Counted from the stretch's first letter, positions 54,227 to 62,327 are shown. The stretch: 64,000 bases of DNA from Nocardiopsis suaedae (GCF_027706745.1 NZ_JAQFWP010000035.1:1-64000), one strand, 5' to 3'. Notes: a model not told the origin generated them from the sequence alone. Numbers and translations: made by a program.

Positions 54227-54628
54227 ATGGCTGTTGAGAGAAGCGCCGTCAACCCGGTGGAATGGTCGATGCGGTTCGGGTTCAACCAGGGTGAGGTCGT
54301 TTCCGGGGGCACCCGGACCCTCTACTGCGCCGGGCAGGCGGCGACGGACGCCGAAGGGGCTCCGCAGCACGAGGGCGATATGGCCGCGCAGCTGGAATTG
54401 AGCCTGGACAATCTGGAGGCCGTTCTCCGCGGGGCGGGCATGGCGCTCGCGAACCTCGTCCGGCTCAATGTCTTCACGACCGACGCCGACCTGCTGACGC
54501 GCAACTACGGTGTGCTCGCGTCGCGGCTGGCCGCCGCGGGAGTGCGGCCGCCGAGCACGCTTCTGGGAGTGGAGCGGCTGGCGTTTCCCATCATGATGGT
54601 GGAACTGGAGGGGACCGCTGTGGCGTGA
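54227..54628 (+). CDS. RidA family protein
   Basis: This 133-residue protein has the RidA fold signature: VSGGTRTLYCAGQAATDAEG, LDNLEAVLRGAGMALANLVRLNVFTTD and PPSTLLGVERLAFP. RidA hydrolyses reactive enamine/imine intermediates, but the usual Arg of the active site before the last strand is not obvious here, so it may belong to a non-deaminase subfamily. GGAG precedes ATG 54227. It is divergent from a WYL regulator and upstream of thioredoxin-like and halogenase genes. Confidence 0.87.
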   Translation: MAVERSAVNPVEWSMRFGFNQGEVVSGGTRTLYCAGQAATDAEGAPQHEGDMAAQLELSLDNLEAVLRGAGMALANLVRLNVFTTDADLLTRNYGVLASRLAAAGVRPPSTLLGVERLAFPIMMVELEGTAVA

Positions 54629-54732
54629 TGCCGTCCCCCGCCCCGGCCGCCGCGGCTCCGACCGGCCGACAAGGCCCGGGTGGGGGAAGGGTTCCGATCC
54701 CCGGGGTGCGTTTTCAATGCCGTACGGAGCGG

Positions 54733-54761
54733 TTGTCGTCCGCGGTCGGAGGGATTTACGT
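54733..54761 (+). promoter_or_regulatory. Candidate promoter of the thioredoxin-like gene
   Basis: TTGTCG (54733-54738) and TTACGT (54756-54761) are separated by 17 nt and lie about 30 nt upstream of the ATG at 54792. Confidence 0.5.
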
Positions 54762-54791
54762 TCGCCTTCCACGTGCCGAAAGGGGTTGTTC

Positions 54792-55118
54792 ATGAGCGGA
54801 ATGGTCGTCGAACTGAGCGATGCGAGTTTCTCTGAGGACGTGCTTCAGGCGCAGGGGCCGGTGCTGGTGTGCTTCCGCGCCGAGTGGAGCGGCGTATGCC
54901 GGGCGCTGGACCCGGTCCTCGTCGACGTGGCGAAGGAGTTCGCCGGCCGCCTGACCGCGGCCCGGCTCGATATCGACAGGAGCCCCGAGACCCCGCCGAA
55001 GTACGACGTCACCGCGATCCCGACCCTGCACGTCTTCCTGAAGGGCGAGATCGTCGCCACCAGGATCGGCCCGGCCTCAAAGGGGAACGTGGTGGAGCTC
55101 GTGAAGCCGTACGTGTGA
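54792..55118 (+). CDS. Thioredoxin-like protein with SxxC active site
   Basis: The 108-residue protein has the length and fold of thioredoxin (VLVCFRAEW, LDPVLVDVAKEF, LDIDRSPETPPKYDVTAIPTLHVFLKGE). The active site reads W32-S33-G34-V35-C36, so the attacking N-terminal Cys of WCGPC is replaced by Ser while C36 and cis-Pro P77 remain. It is unlikely to reduce disulfides in the normal way. AAGGGG precedes ATG 54792. It lies 154 nt before the halogenase gene. Confidence 0.88.
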   Translation: MSGMVVELSDASFSEDVLQAQGPVLVCFRAEWSGVCRALDPVLVDVAKEFAGRLTAARLDIDRSPETPPKYDVTAIPTLHVFLKGEIVATRIGPASKGNVVELVKPYV

Positions 55119-55177
55119 CCGCCCGGTGCGGGCCGCGCCCGGAGCGGGGCGGCCCGCGTCCCCGGCCGGGGCCCTCC

Positions 55178-55214
55178 TTCACGGTGCAGGGAGACTTAGG
55201 TTAGCTTTGCCTTA
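55178..55214 (+). promoter_or_regulatory. Iron box (IdeR/DmdR type) over the halogenase promoter
   Basis: TTAGGTTAGCTTTGCCTTA at 55196-55214 has a left half identical to the actinobacterial iron-box half-site TTAGGTTAG and a weaker right half (5 of 9). It overlaps TAGCTT (55202-55207), an acceptable -10 placed 18 nt after TTCACG (55178-55183). This geometry would let iron-loaded regulator block transcription. Confidence 0.6.
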
Positions 55215-55272
55215 TCGGCATTCCGCGCGGCCGACCCCCTCCCTGCACTCCGTCATGAGACGAGGACCCCAC

Positions 55273-56784
55273 ATGTCCGTCCGGGAAGTCGAGGAACGCG
55301 AAGAGTTCGACGTGGCCGTCGTCGGGGGCGGCCCCGCCGGATCCACCGCCGCCGCGCTCATCGCCAAGCGCGGCCACCGCGTCGTCCTCCTGGAGCGCGA
55401 GCGCTTCCCCCGCTACCAGATCGGTGAATCCCTGCTCCCGGCCACCGTGCACGGGGTGTGCCGCCTGCTGGACGTGTCCGACGAGATCGAGGCCGCGGGC
55501 TTCCAGGTCAAACGCGGCGGCAGCTTCCGCTGGGGCACCAGCCCCGACCCCTGGAACTTCCTGTTCGCGCTCTCCCCACAGCTCTCCGGGCCGACCTCCT
55601 ACGCCTACCAGGTCGACCGGATGACCTTCGACGACATCCTGCTCAAGAACGCCGCCCGGCACGGGGTCGACGTCCGCGAGGAGGCCACCGCCCTGGAGGC
55701 CCTGCGCGGCCCCGACCGGGTGACCGGCGTGCGCTACACCGGCCCCGACGGCGCCGCGCGGGAGATCTCCGCGCGCCACGTCCTGGACGCCTCCGGCGGG
55801 GCCGGCCGACTGAGCCGCGCCGTGGGCGGTGAGCGGACGTACTCCGAGTTCTTCCGCAACCTCGCCGTCTTCGGCTACTTCGAGGGCGGCGGGCGCCTCC
55901 CCGGGCCCGACCGCGGCAACATCCTGTGCGCCGCCTTCGATCAGGGCTGGCTCTGGTACATCCCGCTCAGCGACACCCTCACCAGCGTCGGCGCCGTCCT
56001 CCACCGCGATCAGGCGGCCCGTATCCAGGCCGACCGGGAGGGCGCCCTGCGCGACGCCATCGACCGGTGCGAAATCGTCCGCGACTTCCTGTCCGGCGCC
56101 ACCCGCGTCACCGAGGGCACCTACGGCGAGATCCGGGTCCGCAAGGACTACTCCTACGCCAACTCCCGCTTCTGGACCCCCGGGATGGCGCTGATCGGCG
56201 ACGCCGCCTGCTTCATCGACCCGGTCTTCTCCACCGGCGTGCACCTGGCGACCTACGCCGGCCTGCTGGCCGCCCGCTCCGTCAACGGCGTCCTGTCCGG
56301 GGACCTGGACGAGGCCCGCGCCTTCGGCGAGTTCGAGGCGCGCTACCGCCGCGAGTACGCGGTCTTCTACGAGTTCCTCTCCGCCTTCTACGACATGGAC
56401 CAGCAGGAGGACTCCTACTTCTGGCAGGCCCGCAAGGTCACCGGCTCTGAGAACCTCACCTCCATGGAGGCGTTCACGACCCTGGTCGGCGGCGCGTTCT
56501 CCGGTGAGCGCGCGCTGGTGGACGCCTCCGCGGTCGCCGAACGGTTCTCCACCTCCTCGGCCGACCTGGCCGACGCCGTCGCGCGCACCGGCCCGGCGCA
56601 GACCCGCAGCGGGGAGCGGATGAACAACCTCTTCGGCGCGCCTGTGGTGAGCGAGGTGATGCAGGAGATGAACAGCATCCAGCGGCGCGGCGTGACCGGT
56701 CCCGGGACCGGGGAGGCGCCGCTCATCGAAGGCGGCCTCGTCCCCTCCGCCGACGGCCTGAGCTGGTCCGAGCCGGACGCCTGA
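55273..56784 (+). CDS. FAD-dependent halogenase (phenol/carrier-protein type)
   Basis: The 503-residue flavoprotein has GGGPAGST (18-25), FPRYQIGESLLP (45-56), the halogenase motif WLWYIP (226-231) and GDAACFIDPVFSTGVHLA near 309. These place it with flavin halogenases, in the branch that chlorinates phenolic or pyrrolic groups on carrier proteins, rather than free tryptophan. It would need a flavin reductase in trans. GAGGA lies before ATG 55273. No NRPS/PKS gene adjoins it within the window. It lies behind an apparent iron box. Confidence 0.86.
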   Translation: MSVREVEEREEFDVAVVGGGPAGSTAAALIAKRGHRVVLLERERFPRYQIGESLLPATVHGVCRLLDVSDEIEAAGFQVKRGGSFRWGTSPDPWNFLFALSPQLSGPTSYAYQVDRMTFDDILLKNAARHGVDVREEATALEALRGPDRVTGVRYTGPDGAAREISARHVLDASGGAGRLSRAVGGERTYSEFFRNLAVFGYFEGGGRLPGPDRGNILCAAFDQGWLWYIPLSDTLTSVGAVLHRDQAARIQADREGALRDAIDRCEIVRDFLSGATRVTEGTYGEIRVRKDYSYANSRFWTPGMALIGDAACFIDPVFSTGVHLATYAGLLAARSVNGVLSGDLDEARAFGEFEARYRREYAVFYEFLSAFYDMDQQEDSYFWQARKVTGSENLTSMEAFTTLVGGAFSGERALVDASAVAERFSTSSADLADAVARTGPAQTRSGERMNNLFGAPVVSEVMQEMNSIQRRGVTGPGTGEAPLIEGGLVPSADGLSWSEPDA

Positions 56785-56811
56785 CCCCGAACCGCGGGTT
56801 CCGGCCGTCGG

Positions 56812-57474
56812 TCAGCCGGGGTCGCGGGGTGCGTAGGCGCGCAGGAAGGTGTCGACGGCGGCTTCGGCCACCGAGTGCAGCTCCTCGTCGGGGACCGCGC
56901 GGGTGCCGAGTGCGGAGCGCAGCTCCATCGGGCCGGTGAGCAGGGCGAGGAACTGTTCGCTCGCCCGCTCGACGTCGGTGGCCTCCAGCCGCTTGGCGAG
57001 GACGAGCCGGGCGAGCCGGTCGGCCAGGGCGTCCTGGATGCGCTGGGCCCCCACGCGCTGGATCTCCTCCAGGAGATCGGGGAAGCGGGGGGCCTCCGCG
57101 CTGAGGAGGCGGCGCAGCGCCTGCGACTCCTGGCAGGCGTGGCTGCGCAGGAGCCGCAGTCCCGCTTCCTCCAGGACCGGGCGGATGTCGTCGCCGGGCG
57201 TGCGCAGGGGTTCCAGCGCGCTCAGCGAGCGGTCGGCGGTGTGCTCCACGGCGGCCTTCATGGCCTCCCGGAAGAGCGTCTCCTTGTCGCCGAGGCGGTT
57301 GTAGATCGTGGGTTTGGCCACCTCGGCCGCCTCGGCGATCTCGCGCACGCAGGACTGGCCGTAGCCGTCCCGGGCGAAGGTGCGGAACGCGGCCTCGAGG
57401 ATGGCCTGCCGCTTGTCGGTGCGCCCGCGGGGTTCGCCGCGGCTCCCCGCCTCAGGGGTCCTGGCTCTGCTCAC
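56812..57474 (-). CDS. TetR family regulator (divergent from MFS exporter)
   Basis: The 220-residue protein has a TetR helix-turn-helix (RQAILEAAFRTFARDGYGQSCVREIAEAAEVAKPTIYNRLGDKETLF) and an AefR-like C-terminal domain. GTG 57474 has TAAGAT ending 6 nt upstream, so the transcript is probably leaderless. A 16-bp palindrome (57505-57520) overlaps its expected -35, and a second (57567-57582) lies at the MFS promoter, so it probably represses both. Confidence 0.92.
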   Translation of the reverse strand: MSRARTPEAGSRGEPRGRTDKRQAILEAAFRTFARDGYGQSCVREIAEAAEVAKPTIYNRLGDKETLFREAMKAAVEHTADRSLSALEPLRTPGDDIRPVLEEAGLRLLRSHACQESQALRRLLSAEAPRFPDLLEEIQRVGAQRIQDALADRLARLVLAKRLEATDVERASEQFLALLTGPMELRSALGTRAVPDEELHSVAEAAVDTFLRAYAPRDPG

Positions 57475-57504
57475 GGTGGCATCTTACCGTGCGACTCCGC
57501 GACC

Positions 57505-57520
57505 TGAACCGGACGGTTCA
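57505..57520. promoter_or_regulatory. TetR operator site 1
   Basis: TGAACCGGACGGTTCA is a palindrome with 7-bp perfect arms and a GA centre. It lies about 20 bp upstream of the tetR -10 and shares its outer six bases on each side with site 2. Confidence 0.75.
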
Positions 57521-57566
57521 CTTTGTTTGCATCAGCGTTGCAGGGCGGGGGTGTGCCGGAGTACGT

Positions 57567-57582
57567 TGAACCAACCGGTTCA
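57567..57582. promoter_or_regulatory. TetR operator site 2
   Basis: TGAACCAACCGGTTCA has perfect 6-bp arms around AACC. It overlaps TTGAAC (57566-57571), a likely -35 for the MFS gene. The two operators are 62 bp apart centre to centre, close to six helical turns. Confidence 0.75.
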
Positions 57583-57617
57583 TTTACTTGTATCGACCGT
57601 TATTCATTGGGGCGGAC

Positions 57618-59138
57618 ATGACCGACGTCAGAGGCGACCGTCTGGACGGTGCGCTGCTGAGGCTGATCGGCGTGACCCTGCTGGGCGGGATCATGGGGAT
57701 CCTCGACAGCACGATGGTCACCGTCGCGGCCGAGACGCTCTCCACGGAGTTCGACCGCTCGCTGAGCGTCATCAGCTGGGCCACCACCGGCTACCTGCTC
57801 GCGCTCACCGTCACCATCCCGATCACCGGCTGGGCCGTGCGCCGCTTCGGCGTCAAGCGGCTCTGGCTGTTCGGGCTCGTCCTGTTCATGGGGGCCTCGC
57901 TCGCCTCGGCGCTGTCCTGGAGCGTGGAGAGCCTCATCGTCTTCCGCGTCGTCCAGGGCGTCGGCGCGGGCATCCTCGACCCGCTGGTCCTGGTGATCCT
58001 GGCGCGGGCCGCCGGGCCGAGCCGCGCGGGCCGGGTCATGGGCACGATGGGGGTCGTGCTGTCCCTCGGCCCGGTTCTGGGCCCCGTGCTGGGCGGGCTC
58101 CTGCTCGACTCCTCCGGATGGCGCTCGATGTTCTTCATCAACATCCCCATCGGCGTCATCGCCCTGCTCCTCGCCCTCCGGGTGATCCCGGCGGACGCCC
58201 CTGAGGAGCGAAAGGCGGGCCTGCCCCTGGACATCGCGGGCTTCGCACTGATGGCCCCGGGGCTGGCCGCGCTCGTCCTGGCGCTCACCGAGGCCGGGGA
58301 GCGCGGGGCGTTCGCGGCGCCGACGGTCCTCGTCCCCCTCGTCCTGGGGGCCGGGCTCCTCGCCGCCTACGTCCTGCGAGCGCTCCGGCTCCGCGCCACC
58401 GAGCCGCTGATCGACGTGCGGCTGTTCGCCGGCCGGAGCTTCGCCGCCAGTGTCACGGTCCAGGGGCTGGTGGGGGTGGGCACGTTCGCCGGCCTGTTCG
58501 TGCTCCCGCTGTACTACCAGATCGTCCACGGCCACACCGCCGCCGCCGCGGGGCTGCTGGTGGCGCCGCTGGGACTGGGCTCGGCCCTGGCCATGCCCAT
58601 CGCGGGACGGCTGAGCGACAAGCTGGGGGCGCGCACCCTGGTCCAGGGCGGCGCCCTGATCGCCGCGGCGGGCGCCTTCGCACTCACCCTCGTCGGCGCC
58701 GAGGGCGCCGAGACGCGGTCGGCCCTGGCCGCGTTCGCCATCGGCCTCGGGCTGGGCGGGGTCGGCGCACCGACCATGGGGTCGCTGTACCGGACCCTGC
58801 CGCAGGAGAAGGTCCCGCAGGGCAGCTCCGTGCTGTACAACCTCAACCAGCTCGGCGGAGCGCTCGGCGTGGCCTGTGCCGCGCTCATCCTCGCGGCCTC
58901 GGGGACCGGCACCGGAACCGGCGCCGCCGACGGGGCGGGCGGCTTCCAGAACGCCGCCTGGTTCCTCGTCGCGGTGGGGGTGGTCATCCTGGCCGCCGGC
59001 CCCCTCCTGCCGGGGCGCGTCCAGGAGATCCCCCCGGCTCCGGCCGACTCCGGCGCCGAGACCCTCCCCACCGGGTCCGAGCGGTCCGGGATGTCCGCTT
59101 CCGGACCGTCCTCGTGCCCGGGTGCGGAACGCGCATAG
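57618..59138 (+). CDS. MFS drug/proton antiporter, DHA2 (14-TMS) family
   Basis: The 506-residue protein shows 14 hydrophobic segments and DHA2 motifs: LDSTMVTVA in helix 1, GWAVRRFGVKRLW in loop 2-3, and GPVLGPVLGGLLLD in helix 5. It should export drugs or metabolites, EmrB-like. GGGG precedes ATG 57618. It is divergent from its apparent TetR repressor across a region with two operators, and it follows the halogenase by about 830 bp, so it could export a halogenated product, though drug resistance is equally likely. Confidence 0.93.
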   Translation: MTDVRGDRLDGALLRLIGVTLLGGIMGILDSTMVTVAAETLSTEFDRSLSVISWATTGYLLALTVTIPITGWAVRRFGVKRLWLFGLVLFMGASLASALSWSVESLIVFRVVQGVGAGILDPLVLVILARAAGPSRAGRVMGTMGVVLSLGPVLGPVLGGLLLDSSGWRSMFFINIPIGVIALLLALRVIPADAPEERKAGLPLDIAGFALMAPGLAALVLALTEAGERGAFAAPTVLVPLVLGAGLLAAYVLRALRLRATEPLIDVRLFAGRSFAASVTVQGLVGVGTFAGLFVLPLYYQIVHGHTAAAAGLLVAPLGLGSALAMPIAGRLSDKLGARTLVQGGALIAAAGAFALTLVGAEGAETRSALAAFAIGLGLGGVGAPTMGSLYRTLPQEKVPQGSSVLYNLNQLGGALGVACAALILAASGTGTGTGAADGAGGFQNAAWFLVAVGVVILAAGPLLPGRVQEIPPAPADSGAETLPTGSERSGMSASGPSSCPGAERA

Positions 59139-59147
59139 CATGCCCCA

Positions 59148-59828
59148 GTGCGCATTCTGCTGATCGAGGACGACGCCCGCATCGCCGAGACGGTCCGGCG
59201 CGGTCTGGCAGGCGAGGGCATCAGCGTCGACATCGTGGAGGACGGCGTCGACGGCCTCTGGGCCGCCTCCGAGCGCGCCTGCTACGACGCTCTGGTCCTC
59301 GACATCATGCTCCCCGGCCTGAGCGGCTACAAGGTGCTGGAGGGCCTGCGCGGGCGCGAGGTGTGGACGCCCGTGCTCATGCTCACCGCCAAGGACGGCG
59401 AGTACGACGAGGCCGACGCCTTCGACCTGGGCGCCGACGACTACCTCACCAAGCCGTTCTCCTTCGTGGTGCTCGCGGCCCGGCTGCGCGCGCTGGTGCG
59501 CCGCGGGGAGGCGGCCCGCCCGGCGGTCCTGGCCGCGGGCGACCTGACGCTCGACCCGGCCCGGCGCCGGGTCGCCCGCGGCGCCCGGGAGGTGGAGCTG
59601 ACACCGCGCGAATACGCGCTCCTGGAGTTCCTCATCCGCCGCGCGGGCGCGGTCGTCTCCAAGGCCGAGATCCTGGACAACGTCTGGGACCCCGAGTTCG
59701 GCGGCGGCGACAACGTCGTCGAGGTCTACGTCCGCTACCTGCGCCGCAAGATCGACGAACCGTTCGGGCGCCAGGCCGTGCGCACCGTCCGCGGCGCGGG
59801 CTACGTGCTCGACCCGAAGGGCGGCTGA
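59148..59828 (+). CDS. OmpR/PhoB-class response regulator
   Basis: This 226-residue protein has a receiver domain with phosphoacceptor D52 (LVLDIMLPG), K of LTKPFSF, and a C-terminal winged helix (VELTPREYALLEFLIRR, VEVYVRYLRRKID, VRTVRGAGYVLDP). TAGCAT (59136-59141) ends 6 nt before GTG 59148, supporting a leaderless start. The kinase gene follows after one base. Confidence 0.95.
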   Translation: MRILLIEDDARIAETVRRGLAGEGISVDIVEDGVDGLWAASERACYDALVLDIMLPGLSGYKVLEGLRGREVWTPVLMLTAKDGEYDEADAFDLGADDYLTKPFSFVVLAARLRALVRRGEAARPAVLAAGDLTLDPARRRVARGAREVELTPREYALLEFLIRRAGAVVSKAEILDNVWDPEFGGGDNVVEVYVRYLRRKIDEPFGRQAVRTVRGAGYVLDPKGG

Positions 59829-59829
59829 G

Positions 59830-61176
59830 ATGCGCGCGGGGATGCTGCGCGCCGGGGTCCGGCGCCGGCTGATGGTGCTGTCCACGGTGGTCACCGGGAT
59901 CGCGCTGGTCGCGGCGACGGCCGGGGGCATCGTGGTGCTGCGCGAGGCCCTGCTGCGCTCGGCGCACACCACGCTCGGCTCGGGCGTCGGCCAGATCAAG
60001 GACGGCTTGGAGGGGCCGGAGCCGGAGTGGACCCCGCCGCGCAAGACCGACCTGGCCCAGCTCATCGGCCCCGACGGGCGGGTGGTGCGGGGATGCGGCG
60101 CCGCGGGCTCCGACTGCGGCCCGCCCGCCTACGCCCCGCTCACCCCGCCGCCGGGGGAGCTGGTGGAGACCACCGACGGCGGGATGCGCCTGATGGCCCT
60201 GGGCGTCCGCGTGGACGGGGCCGACCATGTGATCGTCGTCGGCATGTCCGCCGAGCCCATCCAGGTGGCGGTGCGCACCTCGGTGCTGCTGGCGCTGGGG
60301 GCGATCCCGCTGCTGCTCGCCTTGGTGGCGTTCGCGGCGCACCGGCTGGCCGGGCGCGCCCTCGCCCCGGTGGAGGGCATCCGCGAGCGGGTCGCCGCCA
60401 TCGGCGGCGGGGGCGACCTGGGGCGGCGCGTCCCCGAGCCCGCGGGGGACGACGAGATCGCGCGCCTGGCCACGACGATGAACGCGATGCTGTCCCGCCT
60501 TGAGGCCGCACAGCGCACCCAGCGCCGGTTCGTCGCCGACGCCGGGCACGAGCTGCGCAGTCCGCTGACGACGCTGACCGGCATCGTGGAGCTGGCCCGC
60601 AGGGACGGCGGACGGATCCCGTCTGAGGCGCTGTCGTCAGCCGAAGGGGAGCTGGGCCGCATCCGCATCCTGGTGGACGACCTGCTGCTGCTGGCGCGCG
60701 CCGATGAGAGCGGCCTGGGGCTGCGGCGCGAAGAGGTGGACCTGGACGACGTGCTGGACGGTGAGCGGGCCCGCCTGCGCTCTGCGGGCACGCCCGAGGG
60801 CGTGCGCGTGGTGACCCGCCTGGAGCCGGTCAAGGTGGTGGGGGATCGCGACGCCTTGGCGCGCCTGGCCCGGAACCTGGCCGACAACGCGGTCCGGCAC
60901 GCACGGGGCCGGGTGGAGCTGGAGGTCCGGGCGCAGAGCGGCGGAGAGGCCGTCATCCGGGTCGGCGACGACGGCCCGGGCGTCCCGCCGGAGGACCGGG
61001 AGCGGGTCTTCGAGCGCTTCGTCCGCCTCGACTCGGCTCGGGGGAGGGGCTCAGGGGGGACGGGCCTGGGGCTCTCCATCGTCGCCGCGATCGCCCGGGA
61101 CCACGGCGGCACGGTCGAGGCAGGCGAAGGCCCCGGGGGAGGCGCCGAGTTCACCGTGCGCCTGCCCCGGGGCTGA
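59830..61176 (+). CDS. Sensor histidine kinase (HAMP/HisKA)
   Basis: The 448-residue kinase has two membrane helices (about 15-40 and 150-175) around an extracytoplasmic sensor of about 110 residues, a HAMP domain, HisKA with H240 in DAGHELRSPLTTL, and an ATPase domain with NLADNAVRHA, DDGPGVPPEDRERVFERF and GGTGLGLSIV. It starts one base after the response regulator stop, so the two are cotranscribed. The signal is unknown; a small secreted acidic protein gene is convergent downstream. Confidence 0.95.
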   Translation: MRAGMLRAGVRRRLMVLSTVVTGIALVAATAGGIVVLREALLRSAHTTLGSGVGQIKDGLEGPEPEWTPPRKTDLAQLIGPDGRVVRGCGAAGSDCGPPAYAPLTPPPGELVETTDGGMRLMALGVRVDGADHVIVVGMSAEPIQVAVRTSVLLALGAIPLLLALVAFAAHRLAGRALAPVEGIRERVAAIGGGGDLGRRVPEPAGDDEIARLATTMNAMLSRLEAAQRTQRRFVADAGHELRSPLTTLTGIVELARRDGGRIPSEALSSAEGELGRIRILVDDLLLLARADESGLGLRREEVDLDDVLDGERARLRSAGTPEGVRVVTRLEPVKVVGDRDALARLARNLADNAVRHARGRVELEVRAQSGGEAVIRVGDDGPGVPPEDRERVFERFVRLDSARGRGSGGTGLGLSIVAAIARDHGGTVEAGEGPGGGAEFTVRLPRG

Positions 61177-61195
61177 GAGCCGCCCGAAGCGGGGG

Positions 61196-61435
61196 TCAGG
61201 ACTCGTTGCAGTCCTCGTCGGCGCCCGACGAGCCCCCCGAGCCCTCAGAACCCTCCGAGCCCTCCGCCTCCGGCGCGCTGTCGGAGCCGGAGTCGGACTC
61301 GGTGTTCTGGACGCTCTGCACCTCCGGCCCCGCAGGGGAGTCGGCGGCGGCCGCCGCGTACGCGGTCCCGGCCGCCCCCACGCCCAGCGGGAGGGCGATC
61401 AGCGCCGCCAGGGCCAGCTTCTTCTTGAGGTCCAT
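61196..61435 (-). CDS. Small secreted acidic/Ser-rich protein
   Basis: The 79-residue protein has a clear signal peptide (MDLKKKLALAALIALPLGVGAAGTAYA) in two readable parts, with cleavage expected after AYA, then a short Ser/Glu/Gly low-complexity tail ending DEDCNES with one Cys. AAGGAG precedes ATG 61435. It is convergent with the histidine kinase, 19 nt from its stop. Function is unknown. Confidence 0.75.
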   Translation of the reverse strand: MDLKKKLALAALIALPLGVGAAGTAYAAAAADSPAGPEVQSVQNTESDSGSDSAPEAEGSEGSEGSGGSSGADEDCNES

Positions 61436-61539
61436 GCCGCTCCTTGTTCCATCGTGATCCACGCGGTGAGCCGGCCGGGCTTCCCGTCCCGGCCGCACAC
61501 ACCATCGGCGATCACCCCTGAGAGCACTCTGAGCCCCTC

Positions 61540-62211
61540 TCAGCCGCCGTTAAGCGGCCCCGGCTCACCGGCCTCCCCGGGTCCGGCCCCGGCGCCGCCC
61601 GCGAGGCCGTTGAGCAGCAGGGCCGTCAGGGTGTCCACGACCTCCTCGTCCGAGGGCACGGGCTCCCGCGCGGTCAGGGCCGCGTAGCCGAGGCCCGACA
61701 GCAGCGCCCCGATCGCCGCCGCCGTCAGCTCCGGGGGTCCGGGCGGCGTCCGGCCCCGGGCGGCCATGTCCTCCAGGTGCCGCCGGAACGGCCCGGTCTG
61801 CTCGACCAGCATCCGCCACATCCGGCCCTCCTCCGGCGGGGCCGCGGCCGCCGACTGGAAGCGGGCCGCCATCACCGGGAGGTGGTCCCGGAACACCTGC
61901 CACCCGCCCGCGACGTGGGCGCGCAGGTGGTCGGGGTCGGCCAGGTCGTGCCGGGAGGCGTCGGTGCCGTGCGCGCCGTCGAAGGCGGCGATCTCCCGGT
62001 CGGCCTGGTCCTCCATGTCCTGGGCGAGCGCCTGCAGCAGCGCGTCCTTGTCGCGGAAGTGCTCGTAGAACGACCCGGTCGACCGCCCCGCGGCGGCGGT
62101 GATGTCGGTGATCTTGGTGTTCAGGAAGCCGCGCTCGGCGAACAGCCGCCGCGCCGCGCGCTTGAGCTCCTCCCGGGTCCGCGCGGCCCGCTCCTTCCGG
62201 GTCTGTGCCAC
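61540..62211 (-). CDS. TetR family regulator (divergent from flavin monooxygenase)
   Basis: The 223-residue protein has a TetR helix-turn-helix (ARRLFAERGFLNTKITDITAAAGRSTGSFYEHFRDKDALL) and a variable C-terminal domain. GTG 62211 has AGGAGG upstream. The 116-bp region to the divergent monooxygenase contains tandem GAAT/ATTC palindromes, so it probably represses that gene. Confidence 0.9.
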   Translation of the reverse strand: MAQTRKERAARTREELKRAARRLFAERGFLNTKITDITAAAGRSTGSFYEHFRDKDALLQALAQDMEDQADREIAAFDGAHGTDASRHDLADPDHLRAHVAGGWQVFRDHLPVMAARFQSAAAAPPEEGRMWRMLVEQTGPFRRHLEDMAARGRTPPGPPELTAAAIGALLSGLGYAALTAREPVPSDEEVVDTLTALLLNGLAGGAGAGPGEAGEPGPLNGG

Positions 62212-62286
62212 ACCGCCTCCTGTCGTCCGTGCCCGTGGCCGCGCTTGACGGGCGCGCCGTCCGCGATGATACTGAACCCGGTTTCG

Positions 62287-62317
62287 CTGAATAAAGATTC
62301 AGTGAATAGAGATTCAG
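62287..62317. promoter_or_regulatory. Tandem TetR operators upstream of the flavin monooxygenase
   Basis: CTGAATAAAGATTCAG (62287-62302) has perfect 6-bp arms, and TGAATAGAGATTCA (62303-62316) follows immediately with 5-bp perfect arms. The two nearly identical palindromes are 15 bp apart and end 11 nt before the ATG. They are AT-rich in GC-rich surroundings. Confidence 0.72.
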
Positions 62318-62327
62318 GGAGGATGGC

